DNA of 64,000 nt from an uncultured Flavobacteriaceae bacterium. GTDB lineage: Bacteria > Bacteroidota > Bacteroidia > Flavobacteriales > Flavobacteriaceae. A model generated the notes under the pieces. The model was not told where the DNA came from and did not search any database. It saw only the letters and a program-made list of their open reading frames with translations. A program made the position numbers and the translations under genes. The DNA lies in assembly GCA_905181835.1 (NCBI GenBank), contig CAJIZF010000003.1:146074-210073 (forward strand), in the 5' to 3' direction. The number at the start of each line of letters is the position of its first letter. The stretch's first letter is position 1. Positions 47,572 through 58,254 of the stretch are shown in pieces.

Positions 47572-48267
47572 TTAAATTCTTTTTGCAATTCTATCTTTTG
47601 CTAACTGTAATATAATATGAAATTGATCTTCCCTATTAGTTTCTGAATTGTTAACTTCTATGGCATCTGTTGCTTTAACTAAGGGTGAATCAATTCTTGT
47701 CGTATCCATTAAATCCCTTTTTTCAACATTTTTAAGAATTTCGTCAAAGCTCACATTTTGTCCTTTTTCAATTAATTCATTATACCTACGCAATGCTCTA
47801 ACTTGAGTGTTTGCATTCATAAATATTTTCAATTCTGCATCAGGAAAAACGACTGTACCGATATCTCGACCATCCATTACAATCCCTTTTTTAATTCCCA
47901 TTTTATGCTGAATAGATACTAACTTTTTTCTAACTTCAGATAGAGTAGCTATTGGACTCACAAAGTCAGATACGTGCATCGTTCTAATTTCTTTTTCTAC
48001 ATTTATATCATTTAAAAATATATCGGCACGGTTATTTTTAGCCTCTTTTTTAAAATCAATTTTAATTGTAGGTAATGCCATTAAAAGCGATTGTTTATCG
48101 AAATGATTTTCAGAAAGATAGTTGTTTTGCAAAGCAAATAAAGCCACAGCTCTATACATAGCTCCAGAATCAACATAAATATAATTTAAATAATCTGCTA
48201 ATTGTCTGGCTACGGTACTTTTTCCGGTGGAAGAATATCCGTCTATAGCTATTATTATTTTATTCAA
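47572..48267 (-). CDS. cmk: Cytidylate kinase
   Basis: 231 residues. P-loop GYSSTGKSTVA (10-20), DSGAMYRA (33-40), GRDIGTVVFPDAELKIFM (128-145) and RRYNEL in the lid. It phosphorylates CMP and dCMP. It lies 51 bases after porQ on the same strand; the porQ-cmk pairing near lon recurs in flavobacteria. Confidence 0.93.
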   Translation of the reverse strand: MNKIIIAIDGYSSTGKSTVARQLADYLNYIYVDSGAMYRAVALFALQNNYLSENHFDKQSLLMALPTIKIDFKKEAKNNRADIFLNDINVEKEIRTMHVSDFVSPIATLSEVRKKLVSIQHKMGIKKGIVMDGRDIGTVVFPDAELKIFMNANTQVRALRRYNELIEKGQNVSFDEILKNVEKRDLMDTTRIDSPLVKATDAIEVNNSETNREDQFHIILQLAKDRIAKRI

Positions 48268-48318
48268 TATATATATTTTAAAGTGTATAAGTTAATCAAT
48301 TAAAAATAAAGCATCGGA

Positions 48319-49338
48319 TTACTGAAGGTTTAACATGAGTCCAAAATAACTTGAAGCGGCTGCCGAACTATACTTAGCATAGGAATAACTTAATCTTAGT
48401 TTGTTAAACTTTACTGAAAATCCAGCACTTATACCTGCAAAAGCTCTCTTTTCTATAATTCTTAACTCTTCACCTCTTCTAAAATTATATCCCAATCTCA
48501 AGTTAAATCCTTTATCTGGGAATAATTCTATACCAACAATAGTATGTCTAAAAATATTATCAATAAAATTTATTTTTTCAGTAGTGGTATTTCCCTCTAA
48601 ATCGGTTTCATCTCTGTTTGGATTTTCAAAAGCAATATTCCAAATCTGCATATTCTCGAAAGTAAGGTGCCATCTTATTGGAACATTTAATAAAGTTTGA
48701 GATATTCCAAATATAACCTCTAGAGGTAAAGGTTCATTTACTGCGTCATATGGTTTTATTTGGGTTCCTATATTCCTAACAACTCCTGAAATATTCAAAT
48801 CCCAATCTTTATAAACATAAATAACACCAATATCTAAAGCTACACCAAAAGAAGAATATTGTTCTAAAGTTGACGATATAAATTTTAAATTTGCACCAAT
48901 ATGAAAATCAGTAAAAGCAATATTTCTTGAATGCCCTACAGATAATGCTATGTCAGAACCAGAAAAGCTATTGGTAGTATTTCCTTGCTCATCATAACCA
49001 TCAAAACTTCCGTAATTCACATAGGATACACCAGCATGAAGTACTTGTGTCCTTCTATCCCATAAATATGCATATGCAGCAGAGCCATAATTTATATCGC
49101 CTATGTAATTGACGTAATTAACCGATAAATGATTATCCATTGAAGGATTAATTGCAGCCGGATTTACAAGGGCTTGTGTAGGATCGTAGTCAAAATTAGT
49201 AATGTTTTTTCCTCCCAAAGCTGCCATTCTAGGTGATGTCGTGAGGTTTAAAAATTGATAAGCATACTTACCACCAATTTGAGCATTTGTCAAATATGAT
49301 GAAAGCACTATAAAAAATAAAATAATATTTTTATTCAT
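48319..49338 (-). CDS. porQ: Type IX secretion system protein PorQ
   Basis: 339 residues: signal peptide 1-19 and a transmembrane beta-barrel opening GGKYAYQFLNLTTSPRMAALGG, with strand pairs to the C-terminal SSAAASSYFGLMLNL. PorQ-type proteins (UPF0164/PorV-like barrels) are outer-membrane parts of the type IX system and help deliver cargo to the surface. It matches three T9SS cargo genes in the window. Confidence 0.9.
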   Translation of the reverse strand: MNKNIILFFIVLSSYLTNAQIGGKYAYQFLNLTTSPRMAALGGKNITNFDYDPTQALVNPAAINPSMDNHLSVNYVNYIGDINYGSAAYAYLWDRRTQVLHAGVSYVNYGSFDGYDEQGNTTNSFSGSDIALSVGHSRNIAFTDFHIGANLKFISSTLEQYSSFGVALDIGVIYVYKDWDLNISGVVRNIGTQIKPYDAVNEPLPLEVIFGISQTLLNVPIRWHLTFENMQIWNIAFENPNRDETDLEGNTTTEKINFIDNIFRHTIVGIELFPDKGFNLRLGYNFRRGEELRIIEKRAFAGISAGFSVKFNKLRLSYSYAKYSSAAASSYFGLMLNLQ

Positions 49339-49496
49339 TTAAGCAAAATTGCTTTATCTGAAGATTTAACGAATTCTAGTTTGTTTTATTTCAAATAATC
49401 AATAAATGATATATTTCAAACTACATCCCTTAAATAATAATGAAAGCAAAAAAAAATTAAAATAATGATATGCTTTTCTTTAGTTTTAATTAAAAT

Positions 49497-51951
49497 TTAA
49501 GAAATTATTTTAGCATTTTTCACTTTTTGTTTTGTTAATGCTATATCAATTACTTGGCTCATATCTTTAACATAATGAAATTTTAATCCTTTGATGTATT
49601 CAGGTTTAATTTCTTCAATATCTCTTTTGTTTTCTTCGCAAAGTAAAATTTCTTTAATATGAGCTCTTTTAGCAGCTAATATCTTTTCCTTTATACCCCC
49701 TACAGGGAAGAACTTTTCCTCTCAAAGTTATTTCTCCTGTCATCGCGATACTACGCTTAACTTTTCTTTGTGTATATAAAGAAACTAGTGAGGTTAGCAT
49801 CGTAACACCAGCACTTGGACCATCTTTTGGTGTAGCTCCTTCAGGAACGTGTATGTGAACATTATATTTTTTAAATACATCAGCTGAGAGCCCTAATAAG
49901 TCAGCATTTGCCTTGATATATTCCATCGCAATTGTTGCGGATTCCTTCATTACTTTCCCTAAATTTCCGGTTAAAGTAAGCAGTCCTTTACCTTTAGAAA
50001 TAATCGATTCAATAAATAAAATATCACCTCCCACTCGCGTCCATGCAAGACCCGTGACTACACCAGCTACATCATTATTTTCATACTTATCTCTTTCAAG
50101 TTTTGGGGCACCCAATATTTCAATGATTTGTTCATTTGATATTTTCACAATATACTTCTCTTCCATTGCAATTTTCATAGCTGCAAATCGTACCATTTTG
50201 GCAATTTGTTTTTCCAATCCTCTAACACCACTTTCTCTGGTATATCCCTCAATAATTTTTTCTAATTGTGGTTTTCCAAGTTTTAAATCACTGTTTGTTA
50301 GACCATGATCTAACAACTGCTTTGGTAATAAATGTCTTTTTGCAATTTCTACTTTTTCTTCAATTGTGTATCCCGAAACATTAATAATCTCCATACGGTC
50401 AAGCAGAGCAGGCTGAATAGTCCCTAAACTATTTGAAGTTGCGACAAACATAACTTTAGACAAATCATAGCCAACCTCTAAAAAATTATCATAAAAAGAA
50501 TTATTTTGTTCAGGATCAAGAACCTCTAACATGGCAGAGGACGGATCTCCTTGGCTTCCCATAGAAAGTTTATCTATTTCGTCCAAAACAAAAACTGGGT
50601 TTCCAGTAGCTGCTTTTTTCACATTTTTTAAAATTCTACCGGGCATCGCTCCAATATAGGTTTTACGATGTCCTCTTATCTCAGATTCGTCTCTCAAACC
50701 ACCTAAAGACATTCTCACATATTTTCTACCTAAGGCTTCCGCAATCGATTTCCCAAGTGAAGTTTTACCAACTCCAGGAGGTCCATATAAACAAAGTATG
50801 GGGGATTTCATATCGTTACGAAGTTTTAATACTGCCAAGTACTCAATAATTCGCTTTTTAACATCATCTAGACCAAAATGATCTCTATCTAATATTTTAC
50901 GAGCTCTTTTTAAATCAAATTTATCGACACTATATTCCTCCCAAGGAAGATCTAAATACAATTCTAAATAGTTGCGCTGTATACCGTATTCAGCTACTTG
51001 AGGGTTCATCCTTTGTAATTTTGCCAATTCCTTGTCAAAATGTTTAGACACCTCCTGATTCCATATTTTCTTTTTAGATCTGAGTCGCATTTCTTCTATT
51101 TCTTCCTCCGAAGTGTTACCTCCCAATTCTTCTTGAATTGTTTTCATTTGTTGGTGAAGAAAATACTCTCTTTGTTGTTGGCTAATATCACTTTCTACTT
51201 TCGACTGAATATCGATTCGGAGTGATAATTTTTTTAATTCAATTTCCATGAAGCGCAATGTTTCCAAAGCACGATCTTTCAGATCACTAATCTCTAATAA
51301 TTTTTGTTTGTCACCAACAGTAACATTGAGATTGGATGAAACAAAATTTATTAGAAATGAAGAACTTTCAATGTTTTTAATAGCAAATGCAGCTTCTGAG
51401 GGAATATTAGGACTATTTTTTATAATCTGAAGTGACTTTTCCTTTATCGAATCTATTATTGCTTTGAATTCTTCATTTTCAGTAGCCGGTTTTGCCTCTG
51501 GAACCTCTTTAATGGTTGCTGTCATGTATGGGATTGAAGTAATTATTTCATTCACTTCAAATCTTTTCTGACCCTGTAAAATTATAGTAGTGTTGCCATC
51601 AGGCATTTTTAATACTCTTAAAATTTTAGCAACAGTTCCAACTTTATTAATATCTTTTAATTCAGGGTCCTCAATATTCTCATCAATTTGAGAAACTACC
51701 CCAATTATTTTATTTCCTTTGTTAGTTTCATTTATTAATTTAATTGATTTATCCCTTCCAGCTGTAATAGGAATTACAACCCCAGGAAACAAAACTGTGT
51801 TCCTTAAAGGTAATATTGGTAGAATTTCAGGTAATTCTTCTTTATTCATTGCCTCTTCATCTTCAGGAGTCATTAAGGGTATTAATTCTGCATCTTCATT
51901 AATATCTTGAAATGACAAACTGTCGAGAGATGTTACTTTTGATCTAGCCAT
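49497..51951 (-). CDS. lon: Lon protease, frame-broken at the C-terminus
   Basis: ATP-dependent serine protease. The N-terminal substrate domain is at about 45-240, the AAA+ module has [13 protein letters not shown] and [10 protein letters not shown], and the proteolytic domain has the active serine in DGPSAGVTM. As written the frame ends at 49669 with [16 protein letters not shown]; the other frame continues [13 protein letters not shown] down to the stop at 49497-49499. One extra base at about 49704 explains this and would give 817 residues. The catalytic lysine (in GGIK) falls just after the break, so the uncorrected frame would lack it. Interpreted as an indel error. Confidence 0.92.
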
Positions 51952-52181
51952 ATAGTTATTTAGGACATAATGTCACAAACCTTACCGTAGTAATTAGTGA
52001 TATTATACTTTATTATTTTTATTTATTAGTTAAACATCTAAAATTAAGCCATCAACCTAATAATTAGATATATTCTATAAATTAATATTCAATTGTTGTG
52101 CCATTATATTTATTGCCAAACATTTTTTGGTTCAGTGTAAAAAATAAAAATGGTATTAAAATTTTAAAATCAAAAAAACAT

Positions 52182-52213
52182 AAAAAAACCTCTTAAAAAA
52201 TAAAAGAGGTTTT
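52182..52213 (-). terminator. Terminator of the DUF6252 lipoprotein gene
   Basis: AAAACCTCTT (52185-52194) pairs with AAGAGGTTTT (52204-52213) around a 9-base loop, with a T-run on the minus strand. Confidence 0.75.
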
Positions 52214-52235
52214 ATAATTTGATTGATAATATATT

Positions 52236-53633
52236 TTAAAACTCGATAGTAAATTCTCCCTCGGTAATTTGATATACCTCTGGATCTTGAGCAGTTAAAT
52301 CAAGGGCAGTATAAGTGAAGGTTCCTTCTACAAAACCTGCGTCTTGATCATAATCCGAAATAGTCAAGGTCCCAGGATTTGAAATATAAGTTATTGTTTC
52401 ACCAATCTCAGGTGTATATTGACAGAATTTTTCAGAACCATCTATTAGGTTAGTGGTCATTTCATAAGTTCCAATTTCAATATCAGTTGGAAAAAACAAG
52501 CCCATTTTTTGGCCTGTGTCAGATATAATCGCTGTTATATTGAAACGAGATAGTCCGTTGAAAATAGTCTCTCCTACAAAGATAGAGTCAGGGCCAAAAA
52601 ATTCGCCATCAATAAATGCGGTAAAACTCGTAACGGTATCTCCAGGAGAAGATATATAGTCTACTTTAAAAGAACCTTCTGTAATTTCTGCAATACTCGG
52701 ATCTTGACCTAGTGGGTCTGTCGCAGTAAACTCGAAAGTAGCTTCAATAATTCCAGTAAAAACATTGAATCGTGTAATATTGATAGTTCCGGGGTTAGAA
52801 GTTAAATTTTCTCCAACAGTTGCCGGATTAAACAAACCAATCAATTTCGTTCCATCTGAAAGTGGTTCCATGGCAAAAGTTCCAATTCCAAGATCTTCTG
52901 GTATATCGATTCTAATAATCTCTCCAAGTTCGTTAACGGCTACTATTTTCACTACCGATACACCTGCTACTGTGTTTAGGGATGTGGTTACTGATTCAGC
53001 ATCAAAATTAACACCATCGACTTTGGCAAAAAATTCATCAGTGATTGGGGTACCCCCACCACCTTGGTCTTGGGTAGTGTACGGTATTTTGTTAAAAATA
53101 CCATTCGTTATTTCCTCAGTCTCAAGAGTAGGCTGACCATTACTGTCCAAAACTGGATTGCCGTCGACATCTAGAACAACTCGGACTCCCGTAAAACTAA
53201 ACGTTCCGGAAACTGTAGCGTTTTGAGCATCAAATTCTGTAATATTTAATTGCCCAAAAACTCCAAAAGTTCCATCTGATACGAAAGGATTTTCTGGATT
53301 TGTTTCTATGTAAACTCCGCTATTTTGAGTTCCTAAGCCAGCTGTGATATTAAAAGTTCCTACACCAGGGTTTTCTATTGTTAAAACAATACTTTCGCCT
53401 GTATCAGGAACGGTTCCAGTTATCGTGAGTAAATCAGTATTACTAAGAACACCTACAGCAAAACCTGTGGAAAAATCACCAATACCTACGTTCGCTCTGA
53501 ACTCACCTTCTTCGATATTTAGAACTCCATCATCTTGAGGAAAATCACCCTCTAACGGCTCATTTACACATGAGAAGTGAATAAAAATTAATAAAAGAGA
53601 AATTGTCCTACTCGCGTATTTTAAGATTTTCAT
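52236..53633 (-). CDS. Lipoprotein with three DUF6252-like repeats
   Basis: 465 residues from the ATG at 53633 (MKILKYASRT), preferred over one nine bases upstream. Signal peptide with lipobox HFSC near residue 22. After an acidic linker come three similar beta-sandwich repeats of about 120-130 residues, each starting with an F-x-A-x-[VI]-D/G element (FRANVGIG, FFAKVDGVNF, FTAFIDGEFF) and ending near GTFT/EFTA and an EGxF strand. This matches DUF6252 proteins, which are surface lipoproteins of unknown function. Single-gene unit with a terminator. Confidence 0.75.
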   Translation of the reverse strand: MKILKYASRTISLLLIFIHFSCVNEPLEGDFPQDDGVLNIEEGEFRANVGIGDFSTGFAVGVLSNTDLLTITGTVPDTGESIVLTIENPGVGTFNITAGLGTQNSGVYIETNPENPFVSDGTFGVFGQLNITEFDAQNATVSGTFSFTGVRVVLDVDGNPVLDSNGQPTLETEEITNGIFNKIPYTTQDQGGGGTPITDEFFAKVDGVNFDAESVTTSLNTVAGVSVVKIVAVNELGEIIRIDIPEDLGIGTFAMEPLSDGTKLIGLFNPATVGENLTSNPGTINITRFNVFTGIIEATFEFTATDPLGQDPSIAEITEGSFKVDYISSPGDTVTSFTAFIDGEFFGPDSIFVGETIFNGLSRFNITAIISDTGQKMGLFFPTDIEIGTYEMTTNLIDGSEKFCQYTPEIGETITYISNPGTLTISDYDQDAGFVEGTFTYTALDLTAQDPEVYQITEGEFTIEF

Positions 53634-53691
53634 TCCTTGCAATTTGTTTTTGTAATAACAACAAACTTAAATAAAAATTGTGAAGAATATA

Positions 53692-55002
53692 CTATTTATT
53701 TGGAACTCTAGCCAATAAAATTGCTCCTACAATAAAAAACAGCATCAAAAATACAATTGAATTTCGCATACTTCCAGTAAATTGATCAATAAAACCATAA
53801 ATTAACATTCCGATGACAATCCCTATTTTTTCAGAAACATCATAAAAACTAAAATAAGAGGCTGTATCTTTAGTGTTGGGCAAAAATTTTGAATAGGTCG
53901 ATCTGGACAATGCCTGAATACCACCCATTACCATTCCTACAAATCCAGCAGTAATATAAAATTGTAAAGGTATCGTCATAAAAAAAGCAGCTACACAAAT
54001 TACTGCCCAAATTCCATTTATTACAATTAAAGTAGGTAAGTTACCAAATTTACTTGAAGCTTTAGAGGTTAATTGTGCTCCTATTACGGCAACTAATTGA
54101 ATGATTAGTATACTAGATATTAAACCTATTGTTTTTTGATTATCGCTACCCCAATTAATTTCTTGTTCCCCAAAATAAGTAGCTACAAGCATTACTGTCT
54201 GAACTGCCATACTGTAAACAAAGAATGCGTATAAATAGCTCTTTAGAACTTTGTTTTCGGAGAGTGAACGGTATACACTTTTTAATTCTCTGTAACCATC
54301 AAAAAGTATATGCCAAGTAACTTTATTATTAGTTATATTCCCTTTTGGCAAATAATAAAAGGTATACTGACTAAATACTAACCACCAAACACCAACAGAT
54401 ATAAATGAAATTTGCATCGCTTTCATTTTTGAGGCTCCATCATCTCCCAACCCAAAGCTTTCAGGAAACATGATCATTGCTAGGTTGAATAATAACAATA
54501 GTACACTTCCTATATAGCCTAATGAAAATCCTTTAGCACTCAATTTATCTTGTTGCTCTGGATAAGCTACGTCTGGCAGGTATGAATTGTAAAAAATCCA
54601 ACTACACCAAAAACCTATAAGGGCTAAAAAATAAAATAATAAACTTGTTAAAATATTTTCTAAATTAAAAAAGTAAAGCCCCATGCAGGAAAACGCACCT
54701 AAATAACAGAAAAATTTCATAAACACTTTCTTGTTACCCACAAAATCAGCAATCCCGGATAGTATCGGAATTAGTAAAGAAATAAAAATAAATGCAATTG
54801 CGGTAGTGTAGGTTATAAGCGGAGTACTTCTAATAGTTCCTCCAAAAATAGTTATGTATTCAATACCAGCAGAGCTAAATAAAGCTTGATAATATAGTGG
54901 AAATACTGATGAAGCTATAACTAAACTATAAACAGAGTTTGCCCAATCATAGAAGGCCCAAGCATTTAATAACTTTTTACTACCTTTTTTTGGTGTTTGC
55001 AT
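53692..55002 (-). CDS. MFS transporter of the UMF1/Atg22 type
   Basis: 436 residues with about 12 membrane helices. The start AWAFYDWANSVYSLVIASSVFPLYY is the UMF1 (Atg22-like) signature, and YNSYLPDVAYPEQQDKLSAKGFSLGY near 143-168 is the loop typical of this group. Substrate unknown; amino-acid efflux is only suggested by distant eukaryotic members. Single gene. Confidence 0.85.
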   Translation of the reverse strand: MQTPKKGSKKLLNAWAFYDWANSVYSLVIASSVFPLYYQALFSSAGIEYITIFGGTIRSTPLITYTTAIAFIFISLLIPILSGIADFVGNKKVFMKFFCYLGAFSCMGLYFFNLENILTSLLFYFLALIGFWCSWIFYNSYLPDVAYPEQQDKLSAKGFSLGYIGSVLLLLFNLAMIMFPESFGLGDDGASKMKAMQISFISVGVWWLVFSQYTFYYLPKGNITNNKVTWHILFDGYRELKSVYRSLSENKVLKSYLYAFFVYSMAVQTVMLVATYFGEQEINWGSDNQKTIGLISSILIIQLVAVIGAQLTSKASSKFGNLPTLIVINGIWAVICVAAFFMTIPLQFYITAGFVGMVMGGIQALSRSTYSKFLPNTKDTASYFSFYDVSEKIGIVIGMLIYGFIDQFTGSMRNSIVFLMLFFIVGAILLARVPNK

Positions 55003-55242
55003 CTTATTTTAATGGGATTACATTGTGAAATGTAGGTTCTAACAAAAATAAACATTCTTTTGTTAATGTTTTAAACTATTTTTTTTATTAAAATTTAAGT
55101 TCTAATTATCATTCACAATCTAAATATCATTTGATGTTTATTTATTAGAAAAAAAAGGATAAAAAATATTTTTATTTTACTAAATATATTTTTCGTTTTC
55201 TATTTGGAACAGATTTTGATTATATTGAAAAAAAATTATATC

Positions 55243-55737
55243 ATGAAAAAATTATTTACACCTCTAGCAGTTTTTTTAACTATTTTCATCACATCATGTA
55301 CTGGCCCGGCAGGACCTCCCGGATACGATAATCTAGGGAAGGTTTTTGAAACTACCATCAATTTTAATCAAGGCAATGGTTACGCTAGACTTGTTACATT
55401 CCCCTCTGATATAGTGGTTTATGAATCGGATGTGGTAATGGTTTATATGCTTGAAGAAGTCGTAGACGGTGATATTGACGTTTGGAGTCAACTTCCACAA
55501 ACATATTTTTTAAATCAAGGAACCTTACTTTACACATTTGATCATACTTTTTTAGATGTCAATATTTTTTTAGATGCTAATTTTAACCTTAACACACTAG
55601 GGTCTAATTATACAGACAATCAAGTTTTTAGAATTGCTATTCTTCCAGCTGAGTATGGCACAAGTAATCTAAGTATGAATGAATTAATGAATAATTTAAA
55701 TATTGAGGATTCTGATATGTATTCTTTATACAATTAA
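55243..55737 (+). CDS. Lipoprotein with short collagen-like GPAGPPG motif
   Basis: 164 residues from the ATG at 55243 (MKKLFTPLAV), preferred over an upstream TTG/ATG because a normal signal peptide starts here. Lipobox TSC then TGPAGPPGYD, a collagen-like turn right after the lipidated cysteine. The rest is beta-rich with no recognised domain. I know similar flavobacterial lipoproteins with no assigned function. Confidence 0.65.
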   Translation: MKKLFTPLAVFLTIFITSCTGPAGPPGYDNLGKVFETTINFNQGNGYARLVTFPSDIVVYESDVVMVYMLEEVVDGDIDVWSQLPQTYFLNQGTLLYTFDHTFLDVNIFLDANFNLNTLGSNYTDNQVFRIAILPAEYGTSNLSMNELMNNLNIEDSDMYSLYN

Positions 55738-55836
55738 CTCTTAAAAATTTTAGTTTAGGTATTTTGGTCACCTTAAAATTTATAATGGTGTACGCTAATT
55801 TTAATTCTAGAAAATTAAGGATCACAAAGCAAAAAA

Positions 55837-56328
55837 ATGAAAAAAATAATTATTCTATTAGTGGCTATTTTAGTAGTGAGTTGCCAAAGTAAAGCACAAT
55901 CTAAAAAAGAAAAGGAGACTTTTAAAATAACTAAAACGGAAGCCGAATGGAAAAACTCGCTAAGTAAAGATGAGTTTTATGTTTTACGTAAAAAAGGTAC
56001 AGAACCCCGATATTCAAGTAAGTTTAATTATAATGATCAAGAAGGAGTTTATTCTTGCTCTGCATGCGGTACAGCCCTTTTTGAAAGCGATTATCAATAT
56101 AATAGTGGATCAGGTTGGCCAAGTTTTGATCGTGAAATTAAAGGAAATGTTGCTTATTCTACAGATAACAATTTAGGATATACGAGAGTCGAAGAACACT
56201 GCGCAAATTGTGGTGGACATTTAGGACATGTTTTTAACGATGGTCCTATTGAAACAACCGGAAAAAGGCATTGTATAAATGGAATCTCCTTAAAATTTAC
56301 ACCTACAAAAACATCGGATGAAAAGTAA
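55837..56328 (+). CDS. msrB: Peptide-methionine (R)-S-oxide reductase, lipoprotein form
   Basis: 163 residues. Signal peptide and lipobox VVSC (Cys16), then an MsrB domain: TEPRYSSKFN, zinc pair CSACG, GSGWPSFD, zinc pair CANCGGHLGHVF, and the active site RHCINGISL. It reduces methionine-R-sulfoxide in envelope proteins. A second msrB starts inside its last codons. Confidence 0.92.
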   Translation: MKKIIILLVAILVVSCQSKAQSKKEKETFKITKTEAEWKNSLSKDEFYVLRKKGTEPRYSSKFNYNDQEGVYSCSACGTALFESDYQYNSGSGWPSFDREIKGNVAYSTDNNLGYTRVEEHCANCGGHLGHVFNDGPIETTGKRHCINGISLKFTPTKTSDEK

Positions 56329-56719
56329 TATATTCCCAAAACAAGCGTCAGATAAATACTGGAAAGAAAATCTATCTGAGGAGTCCTATCGTATTCTTAG
56401 AGAAAAAGGTACAGAACCTCCCTTCTCGGGCAAGTATAATCTTCATTTTGAAAATGGCTACTATCTATGTAAAGCATGTGAAAATCCTCTTTTTAAAAGC
56501 GGTCAAAAATTTGATAGTGGTTGCGGTTGGCCCTCTTTCGATGACGCAATTAAAGGAAGTGTCAAAAACATATTAGATAAAAGTCATGGAATGATCCGAA
56601 CAGAAATCGTTTGTAATAATTGTGGTGGTCATCTAGGACATGTTTTTAACGATGGCCCGACTGAAACGGGTCAACGCTATTGCGTTAATTCCTTATCTGT
56701 AGACTTCAAGAAAGAGTAG
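56318..56719 (+). CDS. msrB: Peptide-methionine (R)-S-oxide reductase, cytoplasmic form
   Basis: 133 residues, a complete MsrB domain without signal peptide: TEPPFSGKYN, CKACENPLF, GCGWPSFDD, CNNCGGHLGHVF and active-site RYCVNSLSV. It overlaps the secreted msrB by 11 bases (ATG inside GATGAAAAGTAA), so translation is coupled. The pair gives repair of methionine sulfoxide on both sides of the membrane. Confidence 0.92.
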   Translation: MKSNIFPKQASDKYWKENLSEESYRILREKGTEPPFSGKYNLHFENGYYLCKACENPLFKSGQKFDSGCGWPSFDDAIKGSVKNILDKSHGMIRTEIVCNNCGGHLGHVFNDGPTETGQRYCVNSLSVDFKKE

Positions 56720-56825
56720 TTTTTTATAAGCTACCAATTCATAAAAATTTTATTATCAATTTATTTTTTTTATTATTTCGTTACACATACATTTTGTAAT
56801 TTTGTAACTTAAAATTTAGAACAAA

Positions 56826-58202
56826 ATGAGCAAATACGATATTATAGTTTTAGGGAGTGGCCCAGGAGGTTATGTTACTGCCATAAGAGCTTCTCAACTA
56901 GGATTTAAAACCGCTGTTATAGAAAAAGAAAATTTAGGAGGTGTATGTCTTAATTGGGGATGTATCCCAACAAAAGCCCTACTTAAAAGCGCTCAAGTTT
57001 TTGATTACCTAAAACATGCTGAAGATTATGGCTTGAGTCTTGATAATCCTGACAAAGATTTCACAAAAGTAGTAACGCGAAGTCGTGGAATAGCAGACGG
57101 AATGAGTAAAGGTGTTCAATTTTTAATGAAAAAAAATAAAATTGACGTAATTGATGGCTATGGAAAACTAAAACCAGGAAAAAAAGTGGATGTGGACGGA
57201 ACTGAATATAGTGCTGATCACATTATTGTTGCAACGGGTGCAAAATCAAGACAATTACCCAATTTACCGCAAGATGGCGAAAAAGTTATTGGCTATAGAG
57301 AAGCAATGACTTTAAAAAAACAACCGAAAAGTATGATTGTTGTTGGAAGTGGTGCCATTGGAGTTGAATTTGCCCATTTTTATAATGCCATGGGAACGGA
57401 TGTAACAATTGTTGAATATTTGCCGAACCTAGTACCTTTGGAAGATGAAGAAGTTTCCAAGCAGTTTGGAAGATCTTTCAAAAAAGCAGGGATCAAAGTC
57501 ATGACCAATGCTTCCGTTGAGAGTGTAGACATTACCGGTAAAAAAATAAAAGCTACTGTAAAAACAAAAAAAGGTGAAGAGGTCCTAGAAGCAGATATTG
57601 TTCTTTCTGCGGTGGGTATTAAATCCAATATAGAAAATATTGGGTTGGAAGAAGTAGGAATCATGGTAGATCGAGACAAAATAATCGTAAACGATTGGTA
57701 CCAAACAAATATACCCGGTTATTATGCCATAGGTGATGTAGTTCCTGGACCAGCATTAGCTCACGTTGCTTCAGCTGAAGGGATTACTTGTGTTGAAAAA
57801 ATAAAAGGAATGCATGTTGAAGCTATAGATTATGGCAACATTCCCGGTTGTACCTACGCAACTCCAGAAATCGCTTCTGTAGGATACACCGAAAAGCAAG
57901 CATTAGAAGAAGGATATGATATTAAAGTAGGTAAATTTCCATTTTCAGCCTCCGGAAAAGCAAGTGCCGCTGGCACCAAAGACGGCTTTGTTAAAGTAAT
58001 CTTTGATGCCAAATATGGGGAATGGTTAGGATGTCATATGATTGGGGCTGGAGTCACCGATATGATAGCTGAAGCAGTGTTAGGTAGAAAGCTAGAAACT
58101 ACAGGTCACGAAGTATTAAAGACTATACACCCACACCCGACCATGAGTGAGGCTGTAATGGAAGCTGTTGCAGATGCCTATGACGAAGTAATACATCTTT
58201 AA
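56826..58202 (+). CDS. lpdA: Dihydrolipoyl dehydrogenase
   Basis: 458 residues. FAD-binding GSGPGGYVTAIRASQLG, redox-active disulfide GGVCLNWGCIPTK (38-50), NAD-binding GSGAIGVEFAHFYNAMG, FAD motif TNIPGYYAIGDVV and the C-terminal catalytic histidine region HPHPTMSEAVMEA. E3 component of the pyruvate and 2-oxoglutarate dehydrogenase complexes or the glycine cleavage system; no E1/E2 genes nearby. TAATTTTG at 56797-56804 is a weak -7 box. Confidence 0.93.
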   Translation: MSKYDIIVLGSGPGGYVTAIRASQLGFKTAVIEKENLGGVCLNWGCIPTKALLKSAQVFDYLKHAEDYGLSLDNPDKDFTKVVTRSRGIADGMSKGVQFLMKKNKIDVIDGYGKLKPGKKVDVDGTEYSADHIIVATGAKSRQLPNLPQDGEKVIGYREAMTLKKQPKSMIVVGSGAIGVEFAHFYNAMGTDVTIVEYLPNLVPLEDEEVSKQFGRSFKKAGIKVMTNASVESVDITGKKIKATVKTKKGEEVLEADIVLSAVGIKSNIENIGLEEVGIMVDRDKIIVNDWYQTNIPGYYAIGDVVPGPALAHVASAEGITCVEKIKGMHVEAIDYGNIPGCTYATPEIASVGYTEKQALEEGYDIKVGKFPFSASGKASAAGTKDGFVKVIFDAKYGEWLGCHMIGAGVTDMIAEAVLGRKLETTGHEVLKTIHPHPTMSEAVMEAVADAYDEVIHL

Positions 58203-58222
58203 AAATTTATTTAATAAGTATA

Positions 58223-58254
58223 AAAACACTCTATGAAAATAGGGTGTTTTTTTT
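58223..58254 (+). terminator. Terminator of lpdA
   Basis: AAAACACTCTAT (58223-58234) pairs with ATAGGGTGTTTT (58239-58250) including one T-G wobble, loop GAAA, followed by T. It overlaps the end of the convergent aroQ. Confidence 0.8.

Noticed and set aside
49913-50308. 131-codon open frame antisense to lon
   Set aside because: Shadow of the strongly conserved lon AAA+ and protease region; no start context or homology.
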